Assembly (NCBI GenBank): GCA_031216915.1
Contig: CM062294.1
Span: 389,661,217-389,725,216, forward strand
Source: Pictodentalium vernedei
Taxonomy: Eukaryota > Mollusca > Scaphopoda > Dentaliida > Dentaliidae
Direction of reading: 5' to 3'
Length of the DNA stretch: 64,000 nucleotides
Shown: positions 11,235 through 19,870 of the stretch, piece by piece
Position numbering within the stretch: position 1 is the stretch's first letter
How the letters are laid out: each line of letters opens with the position of its first letter
The notes under the pieces: generated by a model
Seen by the model: the letters and a program-made list of their open reading frames with translations, nothing else
Told to the model about the DNA's origin: nothing
Databases searched by the model: none
Position numbers and translations under genes: made by a program

Positions 11235-11570
11235 CTATGTTGTAACCGTGTTGTAATGAACCATCGATTTGTTGAAATAGTTCTTTATTTCTTTTGGAGG
11301 CGAGATTCCGTAGCTGTCGAAATAATAATTTTTCTTCTTCCCGTTCTTGATCCACGCCACCCAGTGAGTGTCTTCACCCGATGAATCGTCTAGATTTAAA
11401 ATTCTGCATTCCGATTGTCGAGGTCTTCTCTTCGGCAAGGCATCTCTGGAAAACACGCCTAGAAAATCTTTGATTTTCAAATCTTTTGCTGCATTCAACA
11501 GATCGATGTTGGATAGGGGTACGTTAGGTAAGACAACACCTTCTACGGATATTTTTATTTTCTTATTCAT
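11235..11570 (-). pseudogene. Adenain-like cysteine protease, truncated
   Basis: The 111-codon frame shows the first part of the adenoviral-type maturation protease: THWVAW with the catalytic His, and YFDSYG with the catalytic Asp plus the aromatic-Asp-Ser pattern. The protein ends shortly after (VTT then stop) and lacks the downstream Q...CG segment that carries the catalytic Cys. Only some 60 bases separate it from the start of the fibre gene, so the C-terminal third has been deleted. Polinton proteases of this kind are normally longer and cleave capsid precursors. As it stands the product cannot be catalytic. A TATATA is just upstream at about 11577. Confidence 0.75.
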
Positions 11571-11587
11571 AATGCGTATATATTTTT

Positions 11588-11998
11588 TTAATTATTTATT
11601 TTATTATAATTCACTAAAATGACGTTATTTTTTTTAATTTTTTTCTTTTTTCTTTTTAAACTAACACTCTCGATGTCTCTATCGATTTCCATAATCTTGA
11701 ATTCGTCTAATTCCTCTTGATTTTCTGGAACCTCGATATTACCATCTTTTAGTAGAACAGATTCGATCGTTTTGTGGTGATTTAACAAATGAAATTTTTT
11801 AGATATCGCGTCATAAATGTATTTCACTTGATCTTTTGACAATTTTTTGAACAGGAATAACAACTGCAAATATCTATTATATTCAAATACGTCTTTTTCG
11901 CTACCTGCAAAAAAAGACGACGCAAAAAGAGATATCAAACGTAGTTTGTCTCTCTTAGCTCGAACGTTTTCGGAATTTAAGAATTGGAGTTCGTTAGG
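11588..11998 (-). CDS. Small element protein, unknown; tail shared with the polymerase 3' end
   Basis: The frame is open upstream of its first ATG (11938) to about 11998, so the coding segment may begin in NELQFLNSEN at the upstream end. It is mostly helical-looking and Lys/Leu-rich (FEYNRYLQLLFLFKKLSKDQVKYIYDAISKKF) and ends in an acidic-then-basic tail (PENQEELDEFKIMEIDRDIE, then KRKKKK). Almost the same tail, also similar at DNA level over about 95 bases, closes the neighbouring polymerase-end frame at about 12005-12100. I do not recognise the family. Position directly after the polymerase suggests a replication-associated role, but nothing in the sequence proves it. Confidence 0.5.
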   Translation of the reverse strand, partial: PNELQFLNSENVRAKRDKLRLISLFASSFFAGSEKDVFEYNRYLQLLFLFKKLSKDQVKYIYDAISKKFHLLNHHKTIESVLLKDGNIEVPENQEELDEFKIMEIDRDIESVSLKRKKKKIKKNNVILVNYNKINN

Positions 11999-14900
11999 GG
12001 TTTTTTTTCTTTTTTTCTTTTTCTTTTTAAACTAACTTTCTCGATGTCACTATCGATTTCTATAATTTTGTGTTCATCTAATTCTTCTTGATTTTCTGGA
12101 ATCCTATCATCCACAATCATATCTGGAATCTTATCATCCACAATCGTATCTAGAATCCAATCATCCATATTCATATCGTCTCTAATTAGATCCACAGTCC
12201 AATATCCGAGTGCCAAAGTGCTTATTTTATCGTCTAACACGAATCTCTTATCGTCGTCGGCCGTCAGCGAAATCTTGTTGACTATTTCGGTATACAAGTC
12301 ATGATTTTTGCTTCGAATCGATTTCATAGTCTTATACACCAGACCACTTCCTAACAGACAATCTTTATACTCTTGGAAAGAGATGTTTTTCTTCACCACG
12401 CACGCTTTAACTCCTTTGCACTTCTTGATCTCTTCATCATCTTCTAGACGATAAGTTTGGGTCTCAAGCCCACGAATTCGACGATCTGTTTACCGCCGCT
12501 CTGGTCCTTAAATTTACCCAACACCTTCTTGTTGTCGTTCGATTGAATGTTGGACGGGTGATCGATGGGATAATTGCTCGTGTCGAACCACTCGGCCATG
12601 TCCGGAGATATATCTCGGTAGACGTCTTTCGTCTCTATCTTGTAAACTAAACTGTCCGTGTCGGTGAACAGTAGTTTGGCTTTATCACCAAATTTTCGTT
12701 TGACGTAATCGTAATGAAACTCACACATCATTTGCTTGCTGATATGTAAGATGATCGGTCCGAGATAATACGGTTTGTCGAACTTCAGGTGCGTCTTTTG
12801 CATGTGAACGGCCACTAGATTTTCGTCGAATATGGTTCGGTGTTTGTAATTGGGTTTTGCCACTAATTTTTTAGCTCTTTTCTCAGACGTGATGAGTCGA
12901 ACGTCGGTTCTCTTCCTGATGTTTTCCATCGATTTGCCGTACACGCAGTTGTTCATGAGTTTTTTCGAAATCGTTCTCGGCTCGAGTTCTCAGATTCGTG
13001 TTGAGATTGATGTATTTTTTCATCCAAGGCTCTTCGTAGAATTGAATGATGCGATGTATGTCGACTAATTTCATCCCGTAATTGACGTACTGTTTCAAAT
13101 TCTCGCTGTAGACGATGTAGTTATGTTTGTTAAATAAATTGGGAATGAGTTTTTCCTCGTCTCCTTCGTTTGGGAGCTAGCAGATAATCGTTGTGTGGAT
13201 CGTGTAATTCTTCCGGATAGTTCAAATCGACTTCTAAAATGCAAGGATAGTCTCTCCATTTTTGCATCTCTTCCGGTTTCTTCACCCATTCGAAATTTCC
13301 AATCGGTAAAGGATGACTCATAGCCCAACCGTACAGATTATTGGCGTCCCAATACTCTATGTATTTAGTCGACCGTTTCGAATCGAAACCTTCTTTCATG
13401 TAGGGATTGTTAGCCTCAGATTATCTGTGGGAGATCATCGAGACGCCACCTCTCGCAGCCCTTTTGAACATGAGCAACATGTCCACGTCGGATAATAATT
13501 CCAATTGGACTTCGGTGGTCTTCAACAGAGCGTCCCATGCCAGACCGGGTGCGGTGAAATACCAAGCGGGATCCAGATCGTAATTTTGATGACAGACGTC
13601 TCGAAAATTTCCGAACACGTCTGCCAAGAGCAAAACGTCGGTCTTCAGATAGAGATCGTGATAATCTCTCATGGTTTTTTCATATCGAATGATTTCCACA
13701 CATTTTTGGCGTGTTCGTAATTCTTGTCGGAAATGTCGGATTCATATAATTTCGAATAAAAATCGAAAGTAGTGCGGTGTCTTTGAATCTCTTTAGATCA
13801 TTCATGTAATCGTAAGGATAGACTCCTTTCCGCAACATGACGTCTACTCGTTATCCGAAATGTTCGCTTGTGATTTTAAATTTATCCTTGCTCATGTTAT
13901 CGACTAATTTTTCCAGAGCGGTCGACATGAATTTAAAACTGTCGATGAAACGTATGGCTCTATGAATTGATTTCGTTTTTCTTTCAACGTCTCTCTGTCG
14001 ATTACTCTTTTCTTCTCCATGAGCTTCCATTTCGTGAAGGAAATGTATTTTTCTTCGCTGTTCGCGATGCAATTTAATTCTTCGTGTGAGGTGCCGAGAT
14101 TTTTCACGAACAGATGACTGTCATAACCCGAGAGATTGTGAAACATCACCGGATAGAAAACAGCGTCTCGATATTTTAAATTACACTTGCTGTGAGCCGG
14201 ACCGCGAAACAGACCCGTGTAATGATCGTGGTCTCTGACCTTCTTATTTTCCTTCGAATTCTCGTCGAACGATTGTCTGCATATGTGACATTCGGTGGCT
14301 CTGTTATTTTCGTCCTGCTGCTCTCGCGTGATGATCATTTTTGCCGGAGTTTTGAATTTGTCGTATAACATTTGAATTTTCGATTCTAACTCTTCCACGA
14401 ACCTTTGAGCCACGTCGTCCTCTTCACACTGTTTCGTATAGGTGAAGGGACCCATGTCGTGTTGCGAGTCGAAAGCGCATTTCACGTAAATGCAATAGCC
14501 TGAAGGTATGTGTTTTTGATATCTTTCGACGTAACTTTGAAGAGCGTTGGGTTGACAGGAACTCATTTTCGCAGTGAAACATTCGAAATCTGCGTACACG
14601 ACGAATGGTACTTTTAACCTTCTATTGTGATTTTCAAACTTCACGATGGTGTTAGGTTTTGGCATTTCGACGGTGACACCTTGATTTTCGTTGCAATATT
14701 CCTGATGTTTCGCCAATGAGTCTTCGCTGTGAAACACATTCATGCAATTAAAACATAAAGATATCTTTCCTTTATGTTTATTATTTTGTTTCGACAGTAA
14801 TCGAGTCGTATGTTTAACCCAACAATAATGATGATTGTCACCATTCGAAATCAATAATAAAATAATCGTCTTTTCTCTTCCGAGATACGAAGTCTGTCTA

Positions 14901-15659
14901 AGAGGATAGATCGTTCGTTTTTCCTCGTCGTATCCCAAGACGTTCACCGCTACGGTGGGATTTTGAGCCTCGAAACGTTCGATATGTTTTAACTCTGTTG
15001 GAAAAGTCACTCCGGTCCAATCAAGATTTTTAGAAGTTTCCACATAACGAGAAACTCTATCAGAGTTTATTTCGACAGGGTATAAAGCAGAGGTGACTGC
15101 CCATTTAAAACACTGATCATCTTTATTTCTCACGTTGACCATGGCGTGTTTCTTAGTCAAGAAATACGGTAATTCCAAGTAGGAAGATCCTTTCAACGGT
15201 TCGTTTTTATTTATGTGAATTTCGAGTTTCAACACCTCATCGAACATCCAATTACTACCTTCATGTTGATAATTCGCGAGAGACGTCAACATCTTGTCTT
15301 TCATCTTTTCGAAAATGTCCGATAGATCTGAACCTCGAAATACGGGTTCGACGTTCGATCTGAAATATGCATTTTTCACGATGCTCTCGCCGGACTTCAC
15401 GTCGATTTTATTCATTATGCAATGGAGTATCATCTTAACTTTTAATCCCACGTTCATGTATTCGCGAAACAAATCCAATACTTTTTTTCTTCACCCGTTC
15501 CATGAACAATTTCAGATCGATTTTCTTGAACGAGGGAACCACGTCGAAAGTTTTAAAAACGCCTTTGATCGCACTCTCCCGTTCTATGGGCTTCGATTGG
15601 AATAATTCCGCAACGAGTCGTGTTACATATTCTCTCCTTTCTCTTCATCGATTGCTCAT
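11977..15659 (-). pseudogene. Protein-primed type B DNA polymerase, multiply frameshifted
   Basis: The gene replicates the element's DNA in intact relatives. It runs from about 15659 to 11977 in several frames. The 524-codon piece (15478-13904) has a C2H2-like finger (CFNC...HQEYC, residues 242-262), ExoI YADFECF (295-301), an HNH/endonuclease VII-like zinc insert (CHIC ... HDHYTGLFRGPAH, 397-432) and ExoII HNLSGYDSHLF (447-457). Further pieces hold ExoIII (YLKTDVLLLADVF, near 13640), motif A (DANNLYG, near 13345), motif B (NNCVYGKS, near 12950), motif C (DTDS, near 12660) and a C-terminal TLALGYW at about 12195. Breaks: frameshifts near an A-run at 15483-15490 and near 13975, 13745, 13175, 12960 and 12430; TAA near 13853 and at 13421-13423; TGA at 15645-15647. 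It is non-functional. Confidence 0.92.
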
Positions 15660-16040
15660 TGAATTTCGCTCGATATATCTCGTTTGTCTAGAATCTGAAG
15701 TGCATCACTCGTTTTCGTTTTAGTTTTTCTTTTCTTTTCTTTGGAAACTTGATGTTCTTCAACGGCTTTTCGTTTAGTCGTCTTCTTATTTTTCACAATC
15801 AAAACGTTTTTGGTTTTTTCGACGTCAGCATTTCGATTCCTTTTACTATCTTCTCATTTTTCACAACCGATGCATCTTTTGACGTCGTTGCTATCGACAT
15901 TTCGTTTGCCTTTCTAGCGTTTCACAAATATTCTTGTATGACTTCAATTTTTTTTTATTTAGTTCTATGATTTCTGAAATCTGAAATTTGTAATAGTTTA
16001 CAAATCTCGTTTAACTGAGGTATGGTTTTCTAATTTAAAT
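15660..16040 (-). pseudogene. Degenerate Lys-rich leader region upstream of the polymerase
   Basis: Minus-strand frames read as short coding pieces interrupted by stops: an N-terminal piece with LNEICKLLQISD and KKKLKSYKNIC (about 16010-15910), then Lys-rich pieces (KNKKTTKRKAVEEH, KEKKRKTKTK) ending at about 15658. The first piece has the look of a small SAP-like helical domain; the rest resembles a nuclear-localisation-type linker. It could be the 5' part of the polymerase gene or a separate small gene. It is too decayed to decide. Confidence 0.35.
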
Positions 16041-16079
16041 TTACCATTGTTTTATCTGTTTGCTTAATTTGTAAGAATA

Positions 16080-16152
16080 TTTTTTTTGAATTTTGTATTA
16101 AATAATTTGTTAAAAAAGTTTTGCTTTTTTACTCTTTTTATATATATAAAAA
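16080..16152 (-). promoter_or_regulatory. Promoter and leader for the polymerase side
   Basis: On the minus strand TATATATAAAAAGAG is followed by a leader aacttttttaacaaattatt that recurs, almost unchanged, downstream of the TATA motifs at 16894 and 17548. This is the same promoter-leader unit used by the duplicated gene pair. Confidence 0.6.
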
Positions 16153-16209
16153 AAAAAAAAAAAAAAGTTAAATTTTAAATTCAATTTTTTTCTTTAATGT
16201 GTTTTTTAT

Positions 16210-16839
16210 TCAAAAACAATTTAAGACCGCTTTTATTTCTCGTTTGCAAAACGAACACGTTTTCTCATCTTCGGAATAACATTCTGTACAGTAATGCAGG
16301 TGTGCGCACAGTAGAAACAAGACGTTTGCGACACCTTTGCAGAGCAGACACTCAGTGGACGTTTTGCTCGGCTCGTTTTCGACGAGTGACGATAACTCGT
16401 CCGCTTCCGCCATGAATTTGAGGAGATGTTCTAAAGTTATGAATTGAGACAGGGTCTTGTTCGCGTTGTTTAATGCATTGTACAATTGTTCCTTGGTGTG
16501 TCCGAGTTGTAACATATCCATCAATAATTTTTGGTTTTTATCTCTATCCCTCTCTTCGTCTTGGATTTTGATCAATCCCAACGTTAGGATCTTGTTCAAA
16601 TAATCACATTCGCCTTTTTTAATATTACTTATGTGTTCTAGTAAAGGTCTGTCGTGAGGTTCCCAATTCATCAAATGTATGTTACAACAAAAACATTTGA
16701 CTTTGTCGCCTTTACCCACGTAAACGAAACCCACAGCGGCTAAATCTTCGGGTTTTTGAGCGAGATGCGAAGGCCAATTTTTAAACGTTTGAAGTCTTGC
16801 ACGTTCTAGACTATAATTTGGATGTTTGGACTTGATCAT
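16210..16839 (-). CDS. Inhibitor-of-apoptosis protein, one BIR plus C-terminal RING
   Basis: This is an intact 209-codon frame from ATG 16839. Residues about 11-82 form a BIR: RLQTFKNWP, LAAVGFVYVG, then zinc ligands C49, C52 (KCFCC), H69 (LLEH) and C78. Residues 164-198 form a RING-HC finger with C164, C167, C178, H180, C184, C187, C195 and C198. IAPs bind caspases or their activators through BIR and act as E3 ubiquitin ligases through RING. A single BIR with RING is also the layout of several viral IAPs. It lies between the polymerase and a divergent gene and shares a bidirectional AT-rich promoter. Inference: a captured host gene used to keep infected cells alive. All zinc ligands remain, unlike the state of the capsid and polymerase genes. 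Confidence 0.88.
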   Translation of the reverse strand: MIKSKHPNYSLERARLQTFKNWPSHLAQKPEDLAAVGFVYVGKGDKVKCFCCNIHLMNWEPHDRPLLEHISNIKKGECDYLNKILTLGLIKIQDEERDRDKNQKLLMDMLQLGHTKEQLYNALNNANKTLSQFITLEHLLKFMAEADELSSLVENEPSKTSTECLLCKGVANVLFLLCAHLHYCTECYSEDEKTCSFCKREIKAVLNCF

Positions 16840-17000
16840 TGTTTTTACCTTAAAATTGAGTTTGTAAGAATATTTTTTTTTTAACTTTTATTTATATATA
16901 AAGAAAAATAAAGAGAAACTTTTTTAACAAATTATTATTTAAATACAAAATTTAAAATATACATTATTTGCAAGAATTCATAAAAACCAAATAATCGATC
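16840..17000. promoter_or_regulatory. Divergent promoter region, IAP (-) and duplicated gene copy 1 (+)
   Basis: A TATATATA at 16894-16901 is followed on the plus strand by aagaaaaataaagag and the aacttttttaacaaattatt leader, about 100 bp before the ATG at 17001. The same AT core can serve the minus strand. An aaaaaaaatattcttacaa segment on the minus strand just before the IAP gene also recurs in the polymerase leader near 16066-16085. Confidence 0.55.
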
Positions 17001-17431
17001 ATGACAACAACACCTAAAAGATGCGAATTGAAATTGAAACGAGACGAAGCATATCAGAAATTCGGTTTTAATATCTATACATCGAATTGAATGAGGTTGA
17101 GATGGTGGACTTAGAGCGCTACTACCACAAATATCGAATGTGTTTGAAATTGGATGAAGCCGCGCTCGATTTGTTTTACAAGTACCAAAGCGATCTGCTG
17201 AATAATATCATCGTCACCGAAGACAGAGAATTCGACAAGGGTGATTTATTGTTGTCCTATGGAAGTTACATATATCCAATAATCTCATTTGAACTCGTGA
17301 ACAAATCGGGTGGTGAGAGCGCATTCGCCGATGAAAAAAAACTCAAAAGAGTAAAGATAAACATTCAAACCATTTTCGTAAGTGGAAAAATGACGAATGT
17401 CAACATGCTAATAACGGACTTGGAAATATAA
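17001..17431 (+). pseudogene. Duplicated element gene, copy 1 (unknown function)
   Basis: ATG 17001 opens a short frame (begins TTTPKRCELKLKRDE) that stops near 17088. The body of the protein continues in another frame to 17431 (YRMCLKLDEAALDLFYKYQSDL ... KKLKRVKINIQ ... VNMLITDLEI). Comparison with copy 2 shows that a run of about 21 bases after atctat is replaced by 2 bases here, giving a net 19-base deletion and the frameshift. I do not recognise the family. The copies are similar over coding, leader and promoter sequence, so the duplication included regulatory DNA. Confidence 0.6.
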
Positions 17432-17466
17432 ACAATAGAGAGATTGAAATTTAAAATTTAACTTTT

Positions 17467-17490
17467 TATATATATATAAAGAGAAAAAAA
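17467..17490 (+). promoter_or_regulatory. TATA-AGAG motif between the duplicated genes
   Basis: TATATATATAAAGAGAAAAA follows the stop of copy 1. A second, similar motif lies at 17547. The doubling suggests the promoter was duplicated once more. Confidence 0.5.
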
Positions 17491-17545
17491 CTTTTACTAA
17501 AAAATTTTACATTAAAAAAAATTAAAAATTAAAAAAACAACTTTT

Positions 17546-17610
17546 TTATATATATAAAGAGCAAAAAAAACCTTTTTAAACAAATTATTAAAATACAAAA
17601 TTTAAAATAT
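17546..17610 (+). promoter_or_regulatory. TATA-AGAG promoter and leader of copy 2
   Basis: TATATATATAAAGAGC is followed by a ctttttaaacaaattatt leader and aaaatttaaaatatac, matching the leader of copy 1, about 100 bp before ATG 17658. Confidence 0.6.
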
Positions 17611-17657
17611 ACATTATTTGCAAGAATTCGTAAAAGCAAAAAACTAAATAATCGATC

Positions 17658-18107
17658 ATGAGGACAACAACACCTAAAAGATGCGAATTGAAATTGAAAC
17701 GAGTCGAAACGTATAAGAAATTCGGTCATAAAATCTATAGATTACAATGACACAATCCCATCGAATTGAACGAGGTCGAGACAAAGGGCTTAGAGCACAA
17801 ATACGACAAATATCGCATGCCTTTGAAATTGGATGAAGCCACGCTCGATTTGTTTTACAAGTGCCAAAGCGACCTGCAGAACATCGTCATCGCCAAAGAT
17901 AGAGAATTCGACAAGGACGATTTGTCGTTGCCCTATGGAAATTACATATTTCCAAACATCTCATTCAAACTCGTGGAGAAATTGGGTGGTGAGAGCGATT
18001 TGACCGATGTAAAAAAACTCAAAAGAGTAAAGATAAACATTCAACACGTTTTCGAAAAAGGAGAAGACACGAGTGTCAACATGCTAATAACGGACTTGGA
18101 AATATAA
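17658..18107 (+). pseudogene. Duplicated element gene, copy 2, one in-frame TGA
   Basis: ATG 17658 starts a 30-codon frame ending in TGA at 17748-17750. The same frame then stays open to 18107 and matches copy 1 (YRMPLKLDEATLDLFYKCQSDL ... KKLKRVKINIQ ... NMLITDLEI). Only a single nonsense codon interrupts an otherwise open frame of about 149 codons. I do not recognise the family; no transmembrane segment or zinc motif is seen. It converges on the GLYLK gene across the hairpin at 18156-18180. Confidence 0.6.
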
Positions 18108-18155
18108 ACAATAGAGTGATTGATTTTTAGCGAAGAAAAATGAAAAAAAAAAAGT

Positions 18156-18180
18156 AATGAGATCATCTTTTGATCTCATT
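18156..18180. terminator. Hairpin at a convergent gene junction (copy 2)
   Basis: AATGAGATCA and TGATCTCATT form a 10-bp stem followed by a T-run. It is the reverse-orientation twin of the hairpin at 9718-9742, and again lies between converging genes. Confidence 0.55.
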
Positions 18181-18382
18181 TTTTTTTTGTTTCTTCGCAC
18201 TCTGTCTCGTGATATTCTTCATTATCATCTAATTGTTTCTCCACCTTTTTATCCATTTTAAATATATTATTTTATACTTTCTATGATTTTATATTTTATA
18301 CAATTTTATATTATAATAACATATTCAAAATCGGTATATTCTTAAACGGCGAATTCTCACCGAGCAACAAACCCTTGCCGAG

Positions 18383-18922
18383 TCACTCAACGTTCCGTCC
18401 ACTCTTCAGATAGAGACCATTTCCTCTCAGAGAGTTGCCGCCTCTAACGGGTTCTAGATACAATCCTTTACCACTGTCGTCTACGTGGACGTGACACACG
18501 GCTCCTCCCTTCTTCAAAAACAGTCCGCTGCCACCCATTAATTTCTCAACTGCCGAACTAGTGAGTCCCGTGAGAGCTCCCACGCCGAGATTCTTTCCGA
18601 GAAAGGGTAGTGCCTTTGCGGCGAAGGGTAATGCTTTTGCGGTGATTCCTGCCAATAGCGGTAGGAAACCACCTTTCATTCTCAAATTGTATCTCAATTG
18701 AGCGAGACTCAATCTCACCGTCAACCTTCTTCCATCGCGAATCGCTTTCTCCATCCTTTTGATTTGACTTCTGGTCCAGGCGATCGAATCCTGACTGCCT
18801 CTCATCAGATCTTCGTGAGTGAATTTGAATCTCACCGCCTCGCCTCAAGTTGTTAACGCTCTCTTAAGTTTCTTCCTCTGTCCTGCAGATATGTTCACGT
18901 TTTTAACCACGTATTGTGTCAT
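18383..18922 (-). pseudogene. GLYLK-repeat virion-type protein, one in-frame TGA
   Basis: The likely start is ATG 18922. A TGA at 18845-18847 interrupts, after which the same frame is open to 18383. The N-terminal part is basic (AGQRKKLKRAL). The middle is hydrophobic Ala/Leu/Gly (PLLAGITAKALPFAAKALPFLG) and could insert in a membrane. The end repeats GLxLxxxRGG elements (SGLFLKKGG, KGLYLEPVRGG, NGLYLKSG). Proteins with a hydrophobic core and such GLYLK repeats occur next to penton and ATPase genes in adenovirus-like and Polinton-like elements, where membrane-active or core roles have been proposed. The role here is inference. Confidence 0.6.
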
Positions 18923-19027
18923 AATTCTGTTTTTTAAAATATATTTACTTCAATTGTTTCTTGTTTAATAATTATATTAAAATAATTTTGTAAAATTAAT
19001 ATTGCGTTTATTTTATTTTTGTTATCT

Positions 19028-19044
19028 ATATATATATATACACA
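19028..19044 (-). promoter_or_regulatory. TATA stretch before the GLYLK gene
   Basis: An alternating TATATATATATA tract lies about 110 bp upstream of ATG 18922 on the minus strand, the same spacing as the other element promoters, though the AGAG part is weak here. Confidence 0.4.
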
Positions 19045-19060
19045 ATTTTTTTTTTTGCTT

Positions 19061-19816
19061 TTATATTTCTCTTATGTGAAATCGTATTGTCACTCTCTCT
19101 CCGCGAAGATCTAACAGTTCACCATTTTGATCCGTCAACGTGGTTTTCAGACTATACAACGTGTCCAAAATCACTGGTAGATAAACTAAATTTTGAGGTC
19201 GCTCCACGATCTTATAAACCGGCAACACGTTTGGACAGAAGGAATAGATCGTTGATTTAGCACTACCATTCACGTAGCTTCCACAAATCACGTCTACGTT
19301 CACCAGAATGCTATTGACAGCGAGAATGTCGACCGTATTTTCAGATGCCGTGTGGCCTCGATACATCTTTCGATCGAATCCCAACATCTTGCCTATAGAA
19401 TCGTCCATGTTGAAATCCACTCAAAAATTATCTTCCAAATCCAACATCGTCTGTAAGGTATTAGGATTGGGAGCGAGTCTGATCTTGTTGCTTCCCTTTC
19501 CATCCATCTTCATTCGCATCTGAATGTAATCGTTCAAATCGTCTATGTCGTAACTCCCTTTGGGAATTCGAATCTCCAACCAATCCGTTCCGTCGGAATA
19601 CTTGAACGAGTTATTCTTTTCGGTGACGTTGGGAAAGGAATAATAAGTCTCCAGATTCACCAAAGCCATCTCGTAACTTTTCTCTCTATTCAATTCGATG
19701 GAAGGTTCGAATTTCGTAGCGAATCGAGTCGAATCGCCACTCACCATGATTTGAATGGATTGTTTTGCAGCCGTATTCTCGGCTATCCGTCCTAACAATT
19801 CTCCGTGTTCGAACAT
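19061..19816 (-). pseudogene. Penton-like minor capsid protein, one in-frame TGA
   Basis: Start ATG 19816; the frame is open for 131 codons to TGA 19421-19423 and continues in the same frame for 120 codons to 19061. Landmarks are YEMALVNLETYYSFPNV, WLEIRIPKGSYDIDDLN, NPNTLQTMLDL, then IGKMLGF, VNVDVICGSYVNG, YSFCPNVLPVYKIVERP and LLDLRGERVTIRFHIRE. Together they match the small jelly-roll (penton-type) protein found beside the ATPase in invertebrate Polinton-like elements, which would form the capsid vertices and hold the fibre. Apart from the one nonsense codon the gene is complete. The 3' neighbour is the GLYLK gene and the 5' neighbour is the ATPase, all on the same strand. Confidence 0.78.
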
Positions 19817-19870
19817 TATATTTAATTTTATTTTTTTTTATTCAAAACTAATTATTTGAAGATTTATTTT

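Noticed and set aside
17087..17431. A gene starting at 17087 (and likewise at 17766)
   Set aside because: The first codon there is TTG in the middle of the duplicated gene; real starts are the ATGs at 17001 and 17658 behind matching promoters.
8506..19423. UGA reassignment as a feature of the element
   Set aside because: Several genes have normal stops and the polymerase has TAA stops and frameshifts as well, so ordinary pseudogene decay explains the TGA codons better. It is kept as a minor alternative.
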